Below, in pieces: positions 49,436-59,545 of a stretch of 64,000 nucleotides of DNA (position 1 is its first letter; each line of letters opens with the position of its first letter). The position numbers and the translations under genes are program-made. The notes beneath the pieces were generated by a model that did not search any database, had not been told where the DNA came from, and saw only the letters and a program-made list of their open reading frames with translations. Origin of the DNA: Gallionella sp. (lineage in GTDB: Bacteria; Pseudomonadota; Gammaproteobacteria; Burkholderiales; Gallionellaceae); NCBI GenBank assembly GCA_023229845.1, contig JALNYK010000003.1:1-64000 (forward strand), given 5' to 3'.

Positions 49436-49813
49436 TTATTTGAAAAATCTTGTTTCCAGCGCACGTCCGATGCGCCCCAGTCCGGTACGCGACCACACCC
49501 AACCCAGCATCACGCCGGTAGCATTCGCCAGCATGTCTGCGTACTCGAAGTAACGGTAGCCGGTCATACCCTGCAACAACTCCACGATCATGCCCAGCGC
49601 GATCAGCAAGACTGCGGCGAACAGGCGCTGGGTGCGGCGCACATACACTTGGCAGAACCACAGCATCAGCAGGCAATACGCCAGCGCATGTTCCAGCTTG
49701 TCGATGCCCTGGATATGCACCGGTTCCGGCGGGCTAGGGGCGAGCGAAAGATACACGACAGTGGCGACCCACAGCCATCCCAGCGCGAGCCAGGGTTTGC
49801 GCAGCTTGTGCAT
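49436..49813 (-). CDS. VanZ-like membrane protein
   Basis: A 125-residue protein with four hydrophobic helices, typical of the VanZ-like family: VYLSLAPSPPEP after helix 1, then IDKLEHALAYCLLMLWF, AVLLIALGMIVELLQ and YFEYADMLANATGVMLGWV. The KxxHxxxY and DxxxNxxG motifs are conserved in the family. VanZ itself gives low teicoplanin resistance; the role of such small homologues is unknown. ATG 49813 lies 2 bases after the stop of the exonuclease gene, with GGAAGTGACC upstream, so translation is probably coupled. Confidence 0.85.
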   Translation of the reverse strand: MHKLRKPWLALGWLWVATVVYLSLAPSPPEPVHIQGIDKLEHALAYCLLMLWFCQVYVRRTQRLFAAVLLIALGMIVELLQGMTGYRYFEYADMLANATGVMLGWVWSRTGLGRIGRALETRFFK

Positions 49814-49815
49814 GG

Positions 49816-50589
49816 TCACTTCCAGGCGGCGAGGTATTCGGCCCAATGCGGTTCGGCGGATTTCGCCAGCGTGCCGCGCACCAGTTCAAGCTCCTGCTCG
49901 TAGCGCGCCTTGGTGAATTGGCCGCGCATCAACTGGAAGCGCGCAAACACCAGATACGTGTTCACGACGTCGGTCTCGCAATAGTTGCGAATCTCGGCCA
50001 ATTGGCCCTGCTGATACGCGTCCCACACCTTGCTGCCGTCCATGCCCAGCTTGCCGGGGAAGCCGATGAGCTTCGCCAGTTCGTCCAGCGGCGCGTTGGC
50101 ACGGCCGGTGTACATCGCGAGCAGATCCATCAGGTCGAGATGGCGCGAGTGATAGCGGCTAATGTAGTTATTCCACTTGAAGTCCTTGTCATCCTCGCCC
50201 TGATCCCAATACCGGGGCGACTGGATGCCGTGAATCAGCCCGCGATAATGCAACACCGGCAAATCGAAGCCGCCCCCGTTCCAGCTCACCAGTTGCGGCG
50301 TATATTTCTCGATGCCGTCGAAAAAACGCTTGATGATGCTGCCTTCATCCTCGCCCGGATCGCCCAGCGACCACACCTTGAAGTTGTCGCCCTCGCGCAG
50401 CACACAGGAGATCGCAGCAACACGCTGCAAATGATGTTGCAGGAAATCGCTGCCGGTCTTCTGGCGGCGCATCTGGAAGGCCATCTCGGCCACCTCTTTA
50501 TCGCTGACCGCGCTGTCCACCTCATAGAGCGTGCGCAGCCCGGCGATGTCGGGGATGGTTTCGATGTCGAAGACTAGAGTGGGATTCAT
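49816..50589 (-). CDS. PolB-like 3'-5' exonuclease (DEDDy family)
   Basis: A 257-residue protein with the three exonuclease motifs: Exo I LVFDIETIPD (residues 4-13), Exo II QLVSWNGGGFDLPVL (about 104) and Exo III NYCETDVVNTYLVF (about 205), making the DEDDy metal site. It resembles the predicted exonucleases related to the proofreading domain of PolB (COG3298 type). It probably trims single-stranded DNA or RNA 3' ends; substrate unknown. A terminator lies just upstream, so it starts its own transcript with the VanZ-like gene. Confidence 0.87.
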   Translation of the reverse strand: MNPTLVFDIETIPDIAGLRTLYEVDSAVSDKEVAEMAFQMRRQKTGSDFLQHHLQRVAAISCVLREGDNFKVWSLGDPGEDEGSIIKRFFDGIEKYTPQLVSWNGGGFDLPVLHYRGLIHGIQSPRYWDQGEDDKDFKWNNYISRYHSRHLDLMDLLAMYTGRANAPLDELAKLIGFPGKLGMDGSKVWDAYQQGQLAEIRNYCETDVVNTYLVFARFQLMRGQFTKARYEQELELVRGTLAKSAEPHWAEYLAAWK

Positions 50590-50612
50590 TTATGGTCACG
50601 CATTGTAAAAAT

Positions 50613-50640
50613 GCCTCTCTCCCACGAATGGGAGAGAGGC
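50613..50640 (-). terminator. Rho-independent terminator after ydbL
   Basis: A perfect 12-bp stem GCCTCTCTCCCA / TGGGAGAGAGGC around four bases. On the minus strand it is followed by ATTTTTAC, and lies 13 bases after the ydbL stop. Confidence 0.9.
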
Positions 50641-50653
50641 AGGAGTAAAAAGA

Positions 50654-51202
50654 TTATTTTTGCGACCAGCCGCCGCCGCTTTCCACCCACCAGCCCGGCT
50701 GGGCGCGCTGTATCCAGCGTTGCGCAAAGGTGCTGCGTATCTCGGGCTCCCAGTTGGGTTGGCCGTTGGCATTGGCAATCTCGGCGTAAAGCGCGTTGCG
50801 GTCGCGGTTCTCGGCGGCAACCAGCCCGTTCACCGACTGGCGCTGCGACAGCGGCACGGCGCTGGCGTCGCGCAGCGCAATCATGCCGTCGGATGCGATT
50901 CCCACCGCGCCGCTGGCATAGTGCGGCGCCAGCTGTGCATGGCGAGCCTGCATGCTCTGCTTGATCGCGTTCACGCCGGGGGTATTCACCTCCAGATCGA
51001 CTGCACCGGCGTTAAATGCGAACAGCAACACGAACAGGCTAACGGGCATGGCAATTATGCCGCTCCTGTTGATGGAACATGCCATGCCCGTCCCCCTCTC
51101 CTCGACTCCTCGCTGCACTCTCCTCTCCCGCAAGCGGGCGAGGAGGCGAACGAATTGCTGCGCAAGTTTCACGTTAACGAGTGATTTCATCATGGCGTTC
51201 AT
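50654..51202 (-). CDS. ydbL: YdbL family (DUF1318) periplasmic protein, with a repeat-interrupted N-terminus
   Basis: The C-terminal 115 residues form a DUF1318 domain: VDLEVNTPGVNAIKQSMQAR, GAVGIASDGMIALRDAS, QRQSVNGLVAAENRDRNALY, ending WWVESGGGW. The signal helix MPVSLFVLLFAFNAGA precedes it. The ATG at 51202 overlaps the ynbE stop (ATGA), but about residues 18-37 (arginine-rich, VRLLARLRERRVQRG) are encoded by a CTCGCCCGCTTGCGGGAGAG repeat that seems to have entered the gene. Translation may now begin at 51085 (MACSINRSG), with GGGGG upstream. In E. coli ydbH-ynbE-ydbL the same three genes act in envelope lipid transport. Confidence 0.8.
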   Translation of the reverse strand: MNAMMKSLVNVKLAQQFVRLLARLRERRVQRGVEERGTGMACSINRSGIIAMPVSLFVLLFAFNAGAVDLEVNTPGVNAIKQSMQARHAQLAPHYASGAVGIASDGMIALRDASAVPLSQRQSVNGLVAAENRDRNALYAEIANANGQPNWEPEIRSTFAQRWIQRAQPGWWVESGGGWSQK

Positions 51203-51429
51203 TTTGTCTCCTTCACAGCAGGTTCGGTGGCAGCGGGTTTATCGGCCTTCTGTGTCTGCCACACTTCTTCGATGATCTTGTCCGCGGCCTTTTCCGCTGC
51301 GGCAGCGGGGAAATAGATGTTGATGGTGACGCAGGCGCCCAGCGCCAAACCTGCGAAAGCTATCCAGAGTTTTTTAGCGAAGCTTGCTGCGCTCGTTTTG
51401 GAGAAACTCTCTGCGTTCGTTTTCATCAC
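51199..51429 (-). CDS. ynbE: YnbE-like small lipoprotein
   Basis: A 76-residue protein. The signal sequence ends in a lipobox LALGAC, so Cys33 is probably lipidated; VTINIYFPAAAAEKAADKIIEEVW follows, a segment typical of lipoproteins paired with DUF1318 proteins. In E. coli, YnbE joins YdbH to form a bridge to the outer membrane. It lies 7 bases downstream of ydbH and overlaps ydbL by ATGA. The assignment rests on gene order as well as on sequence. Confidence 0.78.
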   Translation of the reverse strand: MMKTNAESFSKTSAASFAKKLWIAFAGLALGACVTINIYFPAAAAEKAADKIIEEVWQTQKADKPAATEPAVKETK

Positions 51430-51436
51430 GGCTCCT

Positions 51437-53380
51437 TTATTTGACCACGGCCTGCATATTTCCCTGCGTCACGCGCTTCAGGCGGCTGACCAGTTCGTCC
51501 CACGAGACGGCGCGATTGTAGCCCATCACGGTGATCGCCGGAATGCCGCCGCCCTTGACGATGGCGTAAGCCCCGCCGCTGCCGTTGTCCACGCCGCCCA
51601 TATCGCATACGCCGTTGCGCAACGCGCAACGCCAGCCGATGCGGTCGTAGCCGAAATTCTCGAAAAAGCGCAGGTAACTGCGCTGGATCGCGGCCGCCGC
51701 GCCCGCTCCGCCCAGCGCGGAAATATTTTGCACCGCCTTTTGACTGATTTTCTTCGGATAGTTTCCGGCGCTGCTGGCGATATGCGCATCGAAACGCGCC
51801 GGCTGCCAGTTCTGCAACTCCAGATCGTTCACGTCCACATCGATGCGCCCCTGCATGCTGCCGAAGGAGAAGGTGCGCGTCAGCAAATCGAGATCGAGTT
51901 CGCGCATATTGAGATTCCCGTACAGGCGCGGTGCGGGGCCGAACGGATCAGCCAGCCGGAGCCGGCTCGCCACCACCGTGCCGTCGAACAGCTTCAACAG
52001 CAACGCGCCTTCCGTACTGATCTCCACCCCGTCATAGCTCACCCGGGGAATACGCCCCGCCAGCGTGCCCAGCATCTTCGGCCAGCCCAATGCCTGACTG
52101 AATCGTTCCATCGAAATGCCGCTCAGCGCCGCGCCGAACTGCCAGCGCCAGTCGTCGCCGTCGCGCCGCAGGCGGAAATCTTGCAGCTCCAACTTGCCGT
52201 CCAGCAGCGGCAACCCCGCTTGCGCCAAGCCGAACTCCATGCCGCGCATCTGCACCCGCCATTGCGCACCTCCGAACGGCACGCCGAGCAATTCTCCGCC
52301 GGCAAAAACGATGTCGGCATGCTGCGCCGCGTCGGGTCTCCACTCGAACGCCGCGTTCACCCCGCGCAATGCGAAGCGCCGCTGCGCATCGCCAATGCCC
52401 GCATCGCGCAGGGCGAGGCGCAGCGCTTGCGTCGCGCCATCGCGATAGCGCCAATCCACGTCGGCATGGCCGGACAGCGTCGCTTCCGCCAGTGCGCCGT
52501 TGTCGAAAAACGGCCTCGCATAATCGGCGAACAGCCGCTCCAGCGCGAGGTCGTCGCCGCGCACCGAGGCCTCGGCCAGCCGGCCCTGCTTCAAGTCCCA
52601 GCGCATGGAGAATTGCATGCTGCCTATCCCCGACAACGCAGCCTCGGCCCGCTCGACCACGAAGCTCGAACCGTCGTAGCTGCCGGACGCGCTCAACTTG
52701 CGTGCGCCCGCCCCGCCCAGATATAACGGCTGCCAGAACAATTCGCCGGACTGCCAGTCGAGCGAACCCAGCCAGTCCCACACTCCGGCCTTGCGCGCGG
52801 CGACCAGCTTCGCCGTTCCGCGCAACTTCTCCGCCGCATGCAGGCCGGTCGCATCGCCGAATCCGACATCGATCAGTCGCAAGTCTGTATCGAATGAATT
52901 CGCGCCCGACGCATCGCCGCCGGCATGCAGCGTTCCATGCAAGGTTCCTTGGGTAAATTGCGGCATATCTGCCGGGATAAACACCGCCAGCGACTTTGCC
53001 GGCGCGTTCCGCAACTGCGCCGAGAGCTGCCATACGCCGCTACCAAATCCATAACTGAAATCCAGCACCACGCCTTGCAGCTTGTCCAGACTGCCGCCGC
53101 GACAACTCATCCCGACGGTCGATAACTCGAAGCGCGCGCAGCGCAATCTCACGTTGCGCAGCTCGCGCCGCTGCACATGCAATTCGTCGATGCGCAACTC
53201 GGCGGAGCCGTCCTGCGGCAAGGCCAGCTCAATGCCGCGCGCAGAAAAATCCGGCGCGGCAATATCGGTGACACTCAGCGAAAGATCGGCAGCATTGACG
53301 GAAAAAGATAATGCGGAGAACAGCAAGAACAATTGCACCCGGATGGCGCAGCAGGCGAAGGAACGAAACAGTCTGGACAC
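51437..53380 (-). CDS. ydbH: YdbH family AsmA-like envelope protein
   Basis: A large protein of 647 residues if translation begins at the GTG at 53380. That start lies 11 bases after the upstream stop and gives a clean signal peptide (SRLFRSFACCAIRVQLFLLFSAL, then SFSVNAA). The rest is beta-rich with repeating amphipathic strands, as in AsmA-like proteins that form a hydrophobic groove. The C-terminal block GRIDVDVNDLELQNWQPARFDA and KAVQNISALGGAGAAAAIQRSYLRFFENFGYDRIGW is the YdbH hallmark. With TamB and YhdP, E. coli YdbH carries phospholipids to the outer membrane. The frame is open well upstream, but that part overlaps the preceding gene. Confidence 0.82.
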   Translation of the reverse strand: MSRLFRSFACCAIRVQLFLLFSALSFSVNAADLSLSVTDIAAPDFSARGIELALPQDGSAELRIDELHVQRRELRNVRLRCARFELSTVGMSCRGGSLDKLQGVVLDFSYGFGSGVWQLSAQLRNAPAKSLAVFIPADMPQFTQGTLHGTLHAGGDASGANSFDTDLRLIDVGFGDATGLHAAEKLRGTAKLVAARKAGVWDWLGSLDWQSGELFWQPLYLGGAGARKLSASGSYDGSSFVVERAEAALSGIGSMQFSMRWDLKQGRLAEASVRGDDLALERLFADYARPFFDNGALAEATLSGHADVDWRYRDGATQALRLALRDAGIGDAQRRFALRGVNAAFEWRPDAAQHADIVFAGGELLGVPFGGAQWRVQMRGMEFGLAQAGLPLLDGKLELQDFRLRRDGDDWRWQFGAALSGISMERFSQALGWPKMLGTLAGRIPRVSYDGVEISTEGALLLKLFDGTVVASRLRLADPFGPAPRLYGNLNMRELDLDLLTRTFSFGSMQGRIDVDVNDLELQNWQPARFDAHIASSAGNYPKKISQKAVQNISALGGAGAAAAIQRSYLRFFENFGYDRIGWRCALRNGVCDMGGVDNGSGGAYAIVKGGGIPAITVMGYNRAVSWDELVSRLKRVTQGNMQAVVK

Positions 53381-53391
53381 GGGGCGACCCG

Positions 53392-53664
53392 CTACTTGCT
53401 CTGGGCGCCCCTGTGGAAACGCTGCACGGCGGCGAACAACAGCGCAGTGTCCTGCTGCGTCAGTTCTGGATGGGCCTCGCGTAGCGCCTGGCGGGCATAC
53501 ATCGTCAGCGACTGTCCGCCCCAGCCTTGTGCGGGGTCGAAAAACGGCGCGGTCAGTTTGCAGGCCGATTCGAAAAGCGCGCGAATATGCGGATTCGCTC
53601 GCCTGTCCTCGCTGCCCGGCAAATCCGCACCGTCCCTGCGGTCCACATCGCTCAACATAACCAT
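53392..53664 (-). CDS. Small conserved-looking protein, unknown
   Basis: A 90-residue soluble protein, MVMLSDVDRRDGADLPGSED, ending RFHRGAQSK. It has a helical middle (ANPHIRALFESACKLTAPFFD) and no recognised motif. AGAGGTAATC before the ATG is a good ribosome binding site. It precedes ydbH by 11 bases and seems to be the first gene of that operon. I do not recognise it. Confidence 0.55.
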   Translation of the reverse strand: MVMLSDVDRRDGADLPGSEDRRANPHIRALFESACKLTAPFFDPAQGWGGQSLTMYARQALREAHPELTQQDTALLFAAVQRFHRGAQSK

Positions 53665-53710
53665 GATTACCTCTGCTGAAATTCAACTCGAAACAGCTGT
53701 TTCACCAGCC

Positions 53711-56191
<2,481 letters not shown>

Positions 56192-56405
56192 GATTTACTT
56201 TCATATGTTTCAGCCATTGCAACGAACGATGCAGCAACTAACCGCCAGAACACCCGAAAGAGCCGGTGACGTCGGACAAATTCACACCAATTTTATTCTT
56301 ATATTCACCTCGCGACACGGCTTTATTAATCGCACACCGTTTTGGAATGACCTCCGCCGGCATCTGAAAATGGCGCGAAGCAACGCACAAGGAAGTCAGG
56401 GGAAA

Positions 56406-56434
56406 CAAAAAAGCCCCGCATCGCTGCGAGGCTT
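56406..56434 (-). terminator. Rho-independent terminator of the tRNA-Thr/Lys transcript
   Basis: On the minus strand AAGCCTCGCA pairs with TGCGGGGCTT (one mismatch), followed by TTTTG. It lies 8 bases after the tRNA-Thr 3' end. Confidence 0.85.
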
Positions 56435-56442
56435 GATTATAT

Positions 56443-56518
56443 TGGTGCCGCTTGTCGGATTCGAACTGACGACCTACCGCTTACAAGGCGGTTGCTCTAC
56501 CAACTGAGCTAAAGCGGC
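56443..56518 (-). tRNA. tRNA-Thr (anticodon UGU)
   Basis: A 76-nt cloverleaf: acceptor GCCGCTT/AAGCGGC, D arm AGCTCAGTTGGTAGAGC, anticodon loop CTTGTAA giving TGT, T loop TTCGAAT, encoded CCA. It is downstream of tRNA-Lys(UUU) on the same strand. Confidence 0.97.
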
Positions 56519-56549
56519 TTGGGGAAAAACTGGCTTGAAATCTTGTGAG

Positions 56550-56625
56550 TGGTGGGTCGTGCGTGATTCGAACACGCGACCAACGGATTAAAAGTCCGCT
56601 GCTCTACCGGCTGAGCTAACGACCC
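56550..56625 (-). tRNA. tRNA-Lys (anticodon UUU)
   Basis: A 76-nt cloverleaf: acceptor GGGTCGT/ACGACCC, D arm AGCTCAGCCGGTAGAGC, anticodon loop CTTTTAA giving TTT, T loop TTCGAAT, encoded CCA. It is 31 bases upstream of tRNA-Thr and probably shares its transcript. Confidence 0.97.
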
Positions 56626-56693
56626 TCACTGCAAGGAGCGCGAATTATACAGACTCCGCCCGAACCGTCAACGACGAACCCTATTCAAAAAAC

Positions 56694-56724
56694 AAAAAAG
56701 CTCGCATTTCTGCGAGCTTTTTTG
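56694..56724. terminator. Bidirectional terminator between the two tRNA-Lys genes
   Basis: AAAAAAGCTCGCA (56695-56707) pairs with TGCGAGCTTTTTT (56711-56723). The T-run exists on both strands. It lies 7 bases after the 3' end of tRNA-Lys(CUU). Confidence 0.9.
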
Positions 56725-56730
56725 TTTTGT

Positions 56731-56806
56731 TGGTGGGTCGTGCGGGGATCGAACCTGCGACAAACGGATTAAGAGTCCGCTGCTCTACCAGCTGAGCTAA
56801 CGACCC
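56731..56806 (-). tRNA. tRNA-Lys (anticodon CUU)
   Basis: A 76-nt cloverleaf almost the same as the UUU isoacceptor: acceptor GGGTCGT/ACGACCC, anticodon loop CTCTTAA giving CTT, T loop TTCGATC, encoded CCA. Its own terminator separates it from the other tRNAs. Confidence 0.97.
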
Positions 56807-56904
56807 GTGTAGAGGCGCGCATTGTAGTGGCGCGACGAAAATTGTCAAGAAATTCGTTGATTCAATCCGAGCGAGTACACAAATCGCTTCGTGGCAATAC
56901 TCTG

Positions 56905-57585
56905 TTACGCGCTGCAATACAGTGTTGGATCGACGATGCCGGCGGCGGCAAATCCGGCACGGCGCAGACGGCAGGAGTCGCACACGCCGCAGGCGCGACC
57001 TTCCTCGTCGGCCTGGTAGCAGGACACGGTCTGCGCATAGTCCACGCCGAGCGCGGTTCCCTGCTGGACGATCTCGGCCTTGGACAGGTGCAGCAGCGGC
57101 GCATGCACGGTCAGCGCGCGCCCCTCGACGGCGGCCTTGGTGGCGAGGTTGGCCATGCGCTCGAAGGCTTCGATAAAGGCCGGGCGGCAATCCGGATAAC
57201 CGGAATAATCGACCGCATTCACGCCGATGAAGATGTCCTGCGACTGCAACACTTCCGCCCAGGCAAGCGCCAGCGACAGCATGATGGTGTTGCGCGCGGG
57301 CACGTAGGTCGTGGGGATGCCCTCGCCGGGCTGCTGCGGCACGGCGATGTTGCTGTCGGTCAGCGCAGAACCGCCGAAGCCGGTCAGGTCGATGTTGACG
57401 ACGCGGTGTTCCTTCGCCCCCAGCATCTTAGCGACGCGATCGGCGGCTTCGAGTTCGGAATGGTGGCGCTGGCCGTAATCCACGCTCAGCGCGTAGCACT
57501 CATAACCCTGCGCACGCGCCATCGCCAGCACCGTGGCCGAATCCAGTCCACCCGAGAGCAACACCACCGCATTCTTCTTCGTCAT
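56905..57585 (-). CDS. queC: 7-cyano-7-deazaguanine synthase QueC
   Basis: QueC turns 7-carboxy-7-deazaguanine into preQ0 with ATP and ammonia. The 226-residue protein has the PP-loop VLLSGGLDSATVLA at residues 8-21, DYGQRHHSELEAA, VPARNTIMLSLALAWAE, the segment GVNAVDYSGYPDCRPAF, and a C-terminal zinc site with SCYQADEEGRACGVCDSCRLR. ATG 57585 was chosen because the conserved sequence starts there and it overlaps the queE stop by ATGA. Confidence 0.96.
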   Translation of the reverse strand: MTKKNAVVLLSGGLDSATVLAMARAQGYECYALSVDYGQRHHSELEAADRVAKMLGAKEHRVVNIDLTGFGGSALTDSNIAVPQQPGEGIPTTYVPARNTIMLSLALAWAEVLQSQDIFIGVNAVDYSGYPDCRPAFIEAFERMANLATKAAVEGRALTVHAPLLHLSKAEIVQQGTALGVDYAQTVSCYQADEEGRACGVCDSCRLRRAGFAAAGIVDPTLYCSA

Positions 57586-58241
57586 CGTCCCGCCTCGTCC
57601 GGCCAGAGTATTTTGTGCAACTGCAGCTGCATGCGCACCGGCAGGCGGTCGCGCAATATCCATTCGGCCAGTTGCGTCGCATCCAGCGAGCCGTGCGCCG
57701 GAGAGAAGGTCACTTCACACTTCTCCGCGAGGTCGTGCTGCGCGATGACCTGTTTTGCCCATGCGTAATCGCCCTCGCCGCACAGCACGAACTTGATCTC
57801 GTCGTGTTGCGTCAGCAGCGGCAGATTGTCCCAGCGGTTCTTCGACTCTTCACCCGAGGCCGGAGTCTTGATGTCCAGCACGCGCATCACTCGCGCATCG
57901 ACGCCGCCGATATCCAGTGCGCCGCCGGTTTCCAGCGACACTTCGTAGCCGGCATCGCACAGCGCGGCCAGCAGCGTCAGGCAGCTCTTCTGCGCCAGCG
58001 GCTCGCCGCCAGTGACGCAGACGTAGCGCGGCGCATAGCCGGCGACCTGTTCGAGAATGTCGGCGATGCTCATGTTTTGCCCGCCGCTGAAGGCGTAGCT
58101 GGTGTCGCAGTAGGTGCAGCGCAGCGGACAGCCGGTCAGGCGGACGAAAACGGTCGGCAAACCAATACGACGCGTCTCGCCCTGCAACGAGAAGAATATT
58201 TCGCTGATGCGCAACTGCGCGTCAAGGTTGGCTTGAGACAT
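57582..58241 (-). CDS. queE: 7-carboxy-7-deazaguanine synthase QueE (radical SAM)
   Basis: QueE rearranges 6-carboxytetrahydropterin to 7-carboxy-7-deazaguanine. The 219 residues contain the substrate segment EIFFSLQGETRRIGLPTVFVRLTGCP, the 4Fe-4S cysteines CPLRCTYCDT (CxxxCxxC), VCVTGGEPLAQ, and the acidic DIKTPASGEE block. It lies between cpoB (6-base gap) and queC (4-base overlap), a common arrangement after the Tol-Pal operon. The precursor enzyme QueD is encoded at 20060. Confidence 0.96.
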   Translation of the reverse strand: MSQANLDAQLRISEIFFSLQGETRRIGLPTVFVRLTGCPLRCTYCDTSYAFSGGQNMSIADILEQVAGYAPRYVCVTGGEPLAQKSCLTLLAALCDAGYEVSLETGGALDIGGVDARVMRVLDIKTPASGEESKNRWDNLPLLTQHDEIKFVLCGEGDYAWAKQVIAQHDLAEKCEVTFSPAHGSLDATQLAEWILRDRLPVRMQLQLHKILWPDEAGR

Positions 58242-58247
58242 GGGGAA

Positions 58248-59000
58248 TTACTTGGCGGCAGCGAGCTGTTTTTTCGCCTTGGCGGCGGCTTCGCTATCCG
58301 GATATTTTGTGATTAGCAACTTGAGCGTTTTTTTCGCGAGATCTTCCTGCTTGAGTACGCTCTGGCATTCGGCGATGTTGAGCAGCACATCGGCATCCCT
58401 GACGTAGGCCGGATAATCCTTGCGCAGATTGCGGTAAGTCTCCAGCGCCGCTTTGTAATTTTTCATCGCGAGCTGGGCATCGCCCAGCCAGTAATACGCA
58501 TTCGGCGCATGCACCGAGGCGGGATATTTTCCGGAAAACTCCTGGAACGCTTTGATCGCATTCAGGTGGTCGCCTGTCTTGAACAAGGCATAGGCGGCTT
58601 CGTAGGCGCGATTTTCCTGCGCCGGATCGTTCGGGTCTGACGCAGCCGCCGCTTCGCTTGCAGCGGCGGCGGCCTGCTTCTCGTTATCCGCGGATTCGAT
58701 TTGACGCAATCGCGTATCCAAATCCACGTAAAAATCCTTTTCGCGTTTCTCGGCATCCTGCAAGCCGCGCGACAATTCTTCGTTCTGGCCACGCAATTTG
58801 CGCAGCTCGGCATTCAGCGTTTCTATCTGGGACTGCAAATCGAGCATGGATTTGATCTGCTGCTCGGCGGCAGCTTCCAGCTTGAGCGCACGCTCCTCAA
58901 GTTGCTGGATCTGCTTGCGCGCCTCGTCGTCCGAGAACAACCCCGCCTGCGCGGGAGCGGCAAAACACAGAGCCAGCAACAGGAGAATGCGTTGCTTCAT
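58248..59000 (-). CDS. cpoB: Tol-Pal system coordinator CpoB (YbgF)
   Basis: A 250-residue periplasmic protein. Signal peptide MKQRILLLLALCFAAPAQA; trimerising coiled coil about 28-105 (LEERALKLEAAAEQQ, LNAELRKLRGQNEEL); TPR-like C-terminal domain about 125-245 (YEAAYALFKTGDHLNAIKAF, APNAYYWLGDAQLAMKNY, KKTLKLLITKYPDSEAAAKAKK). CpoB links Tol-Pal constriction with PBP1B peptidoglycan synthesis. It is directly after pal, with a 1-base gap. Confidence 0.94.
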   Translation of the reverse strand: MKQRILLLLALCFAAPAQAGLFSDDEARKQIQQLEERALKLEAAAEQQIKSMLDLQSQIETLNAELRKLRGQNEELSRGLQDAEKREKDFYVDLDTRLRQIESADNEKQAAAAASEAAAASDPNDPAQENRAYEAAYALFKTGDHLNAIKAFQEFSGKYPASVHAPNAYYWLGDAQLAMKNYKAALETYRNLRKDYPAYVRDADVLLNIAECQSVLKQEDLAKKTLKLLITKYPDSEAAAKAKKQLAAAK

Positions 59001-59001
59001 G

Positions 59002-59520
59002 TTACTTCGCGTACTTGATGTCGGTGCGACGGTTCTGCGACCAGGAAGCCTCTTCGTGGCCGGAAGCTACAGGCTTCTCTTCGCCGTAGCTGACGCTTTC
59101 CATCTGGCCGGACTTCGCGCCGCCCAGTTCCAGCATCTTCTTCACGCCGTCGGCGCGACGCTGGCCGAGGCCCAGGTTGTACTCGTTGCTGCCGCGCTCG
59201 TCGCAATTGCCTTCCAGACGCACCTTGCGGTTCGGATTGGAAGCCAGGTACTTGCCGTGCGCCTGCACCACCGGTTTGTCGGCATCCTGCACCGCATCGA
59301 CGTCGAACGGGTAATACACGCTGCGCTTGGCCAGGATGCTGGCCGGATCGTTCAGCGGGTCGCCCGCAACCGGCGTAACCGGTGCAATAGCGGTCTTGGG
59401 CGCTGGGGTGGTGGCCTTGGCACCGGAATCGACAGGAGCAGCAGTTGTTTCAGCGGGCTTGTTGCTGGCGCAAGCGGCAAGCAGGTTCACCAATACGAGA
59501 CTGATAACGAGTTTTTTCAT
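59002..59520 (-). CDS. pal: Peptidoglycan-associated lipoprotein Pal
   Basis: A 172-residue outer-membrane lipoprotein: signal MKKLVISLVLVNLLAAC with lipidated Cys17, a linker rich in Ala, Thr and Pro, and an OmpA-like peptidoglycan-binding domain about 65-170 (VYYPFDVDAVQDADKPVVQAHG, LEGNCDERGSNEYNLGLGQRRAD, ending SQNRRTDIKY). It ties the outer membrane to the wall and to TolB. It lies between tolB (25 bases) and cpoB. Confidence 0.97.
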   Translation of the reverse strand: MKKLVISLVLVNLLAACASNKPAETTAAPVDSGAKATTPAPKTAIAPVTPVAGDPLNDPASILAKRSVYYPFDVDAVQDADKPVVQAHGKYLASNPNRKVRLEGNCDERGSNEYNLGLGQRRADGVKKMLELGGAKSGQMESVSYGEEKPVASGHEEASWSQNRRTDIKYAK

Positions 59521-59545
59521 GGTGCATCTCCTTTACTTTTGTTAT

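Noticed and set aside
53381..53686. The extended 749-residue form of YdbH
   Set aside because: The additional N-terminus is arginine-rich without a signal peptide and overlaps the 90-codon gene; the GTG at 53380 gives a proper signal peptide.
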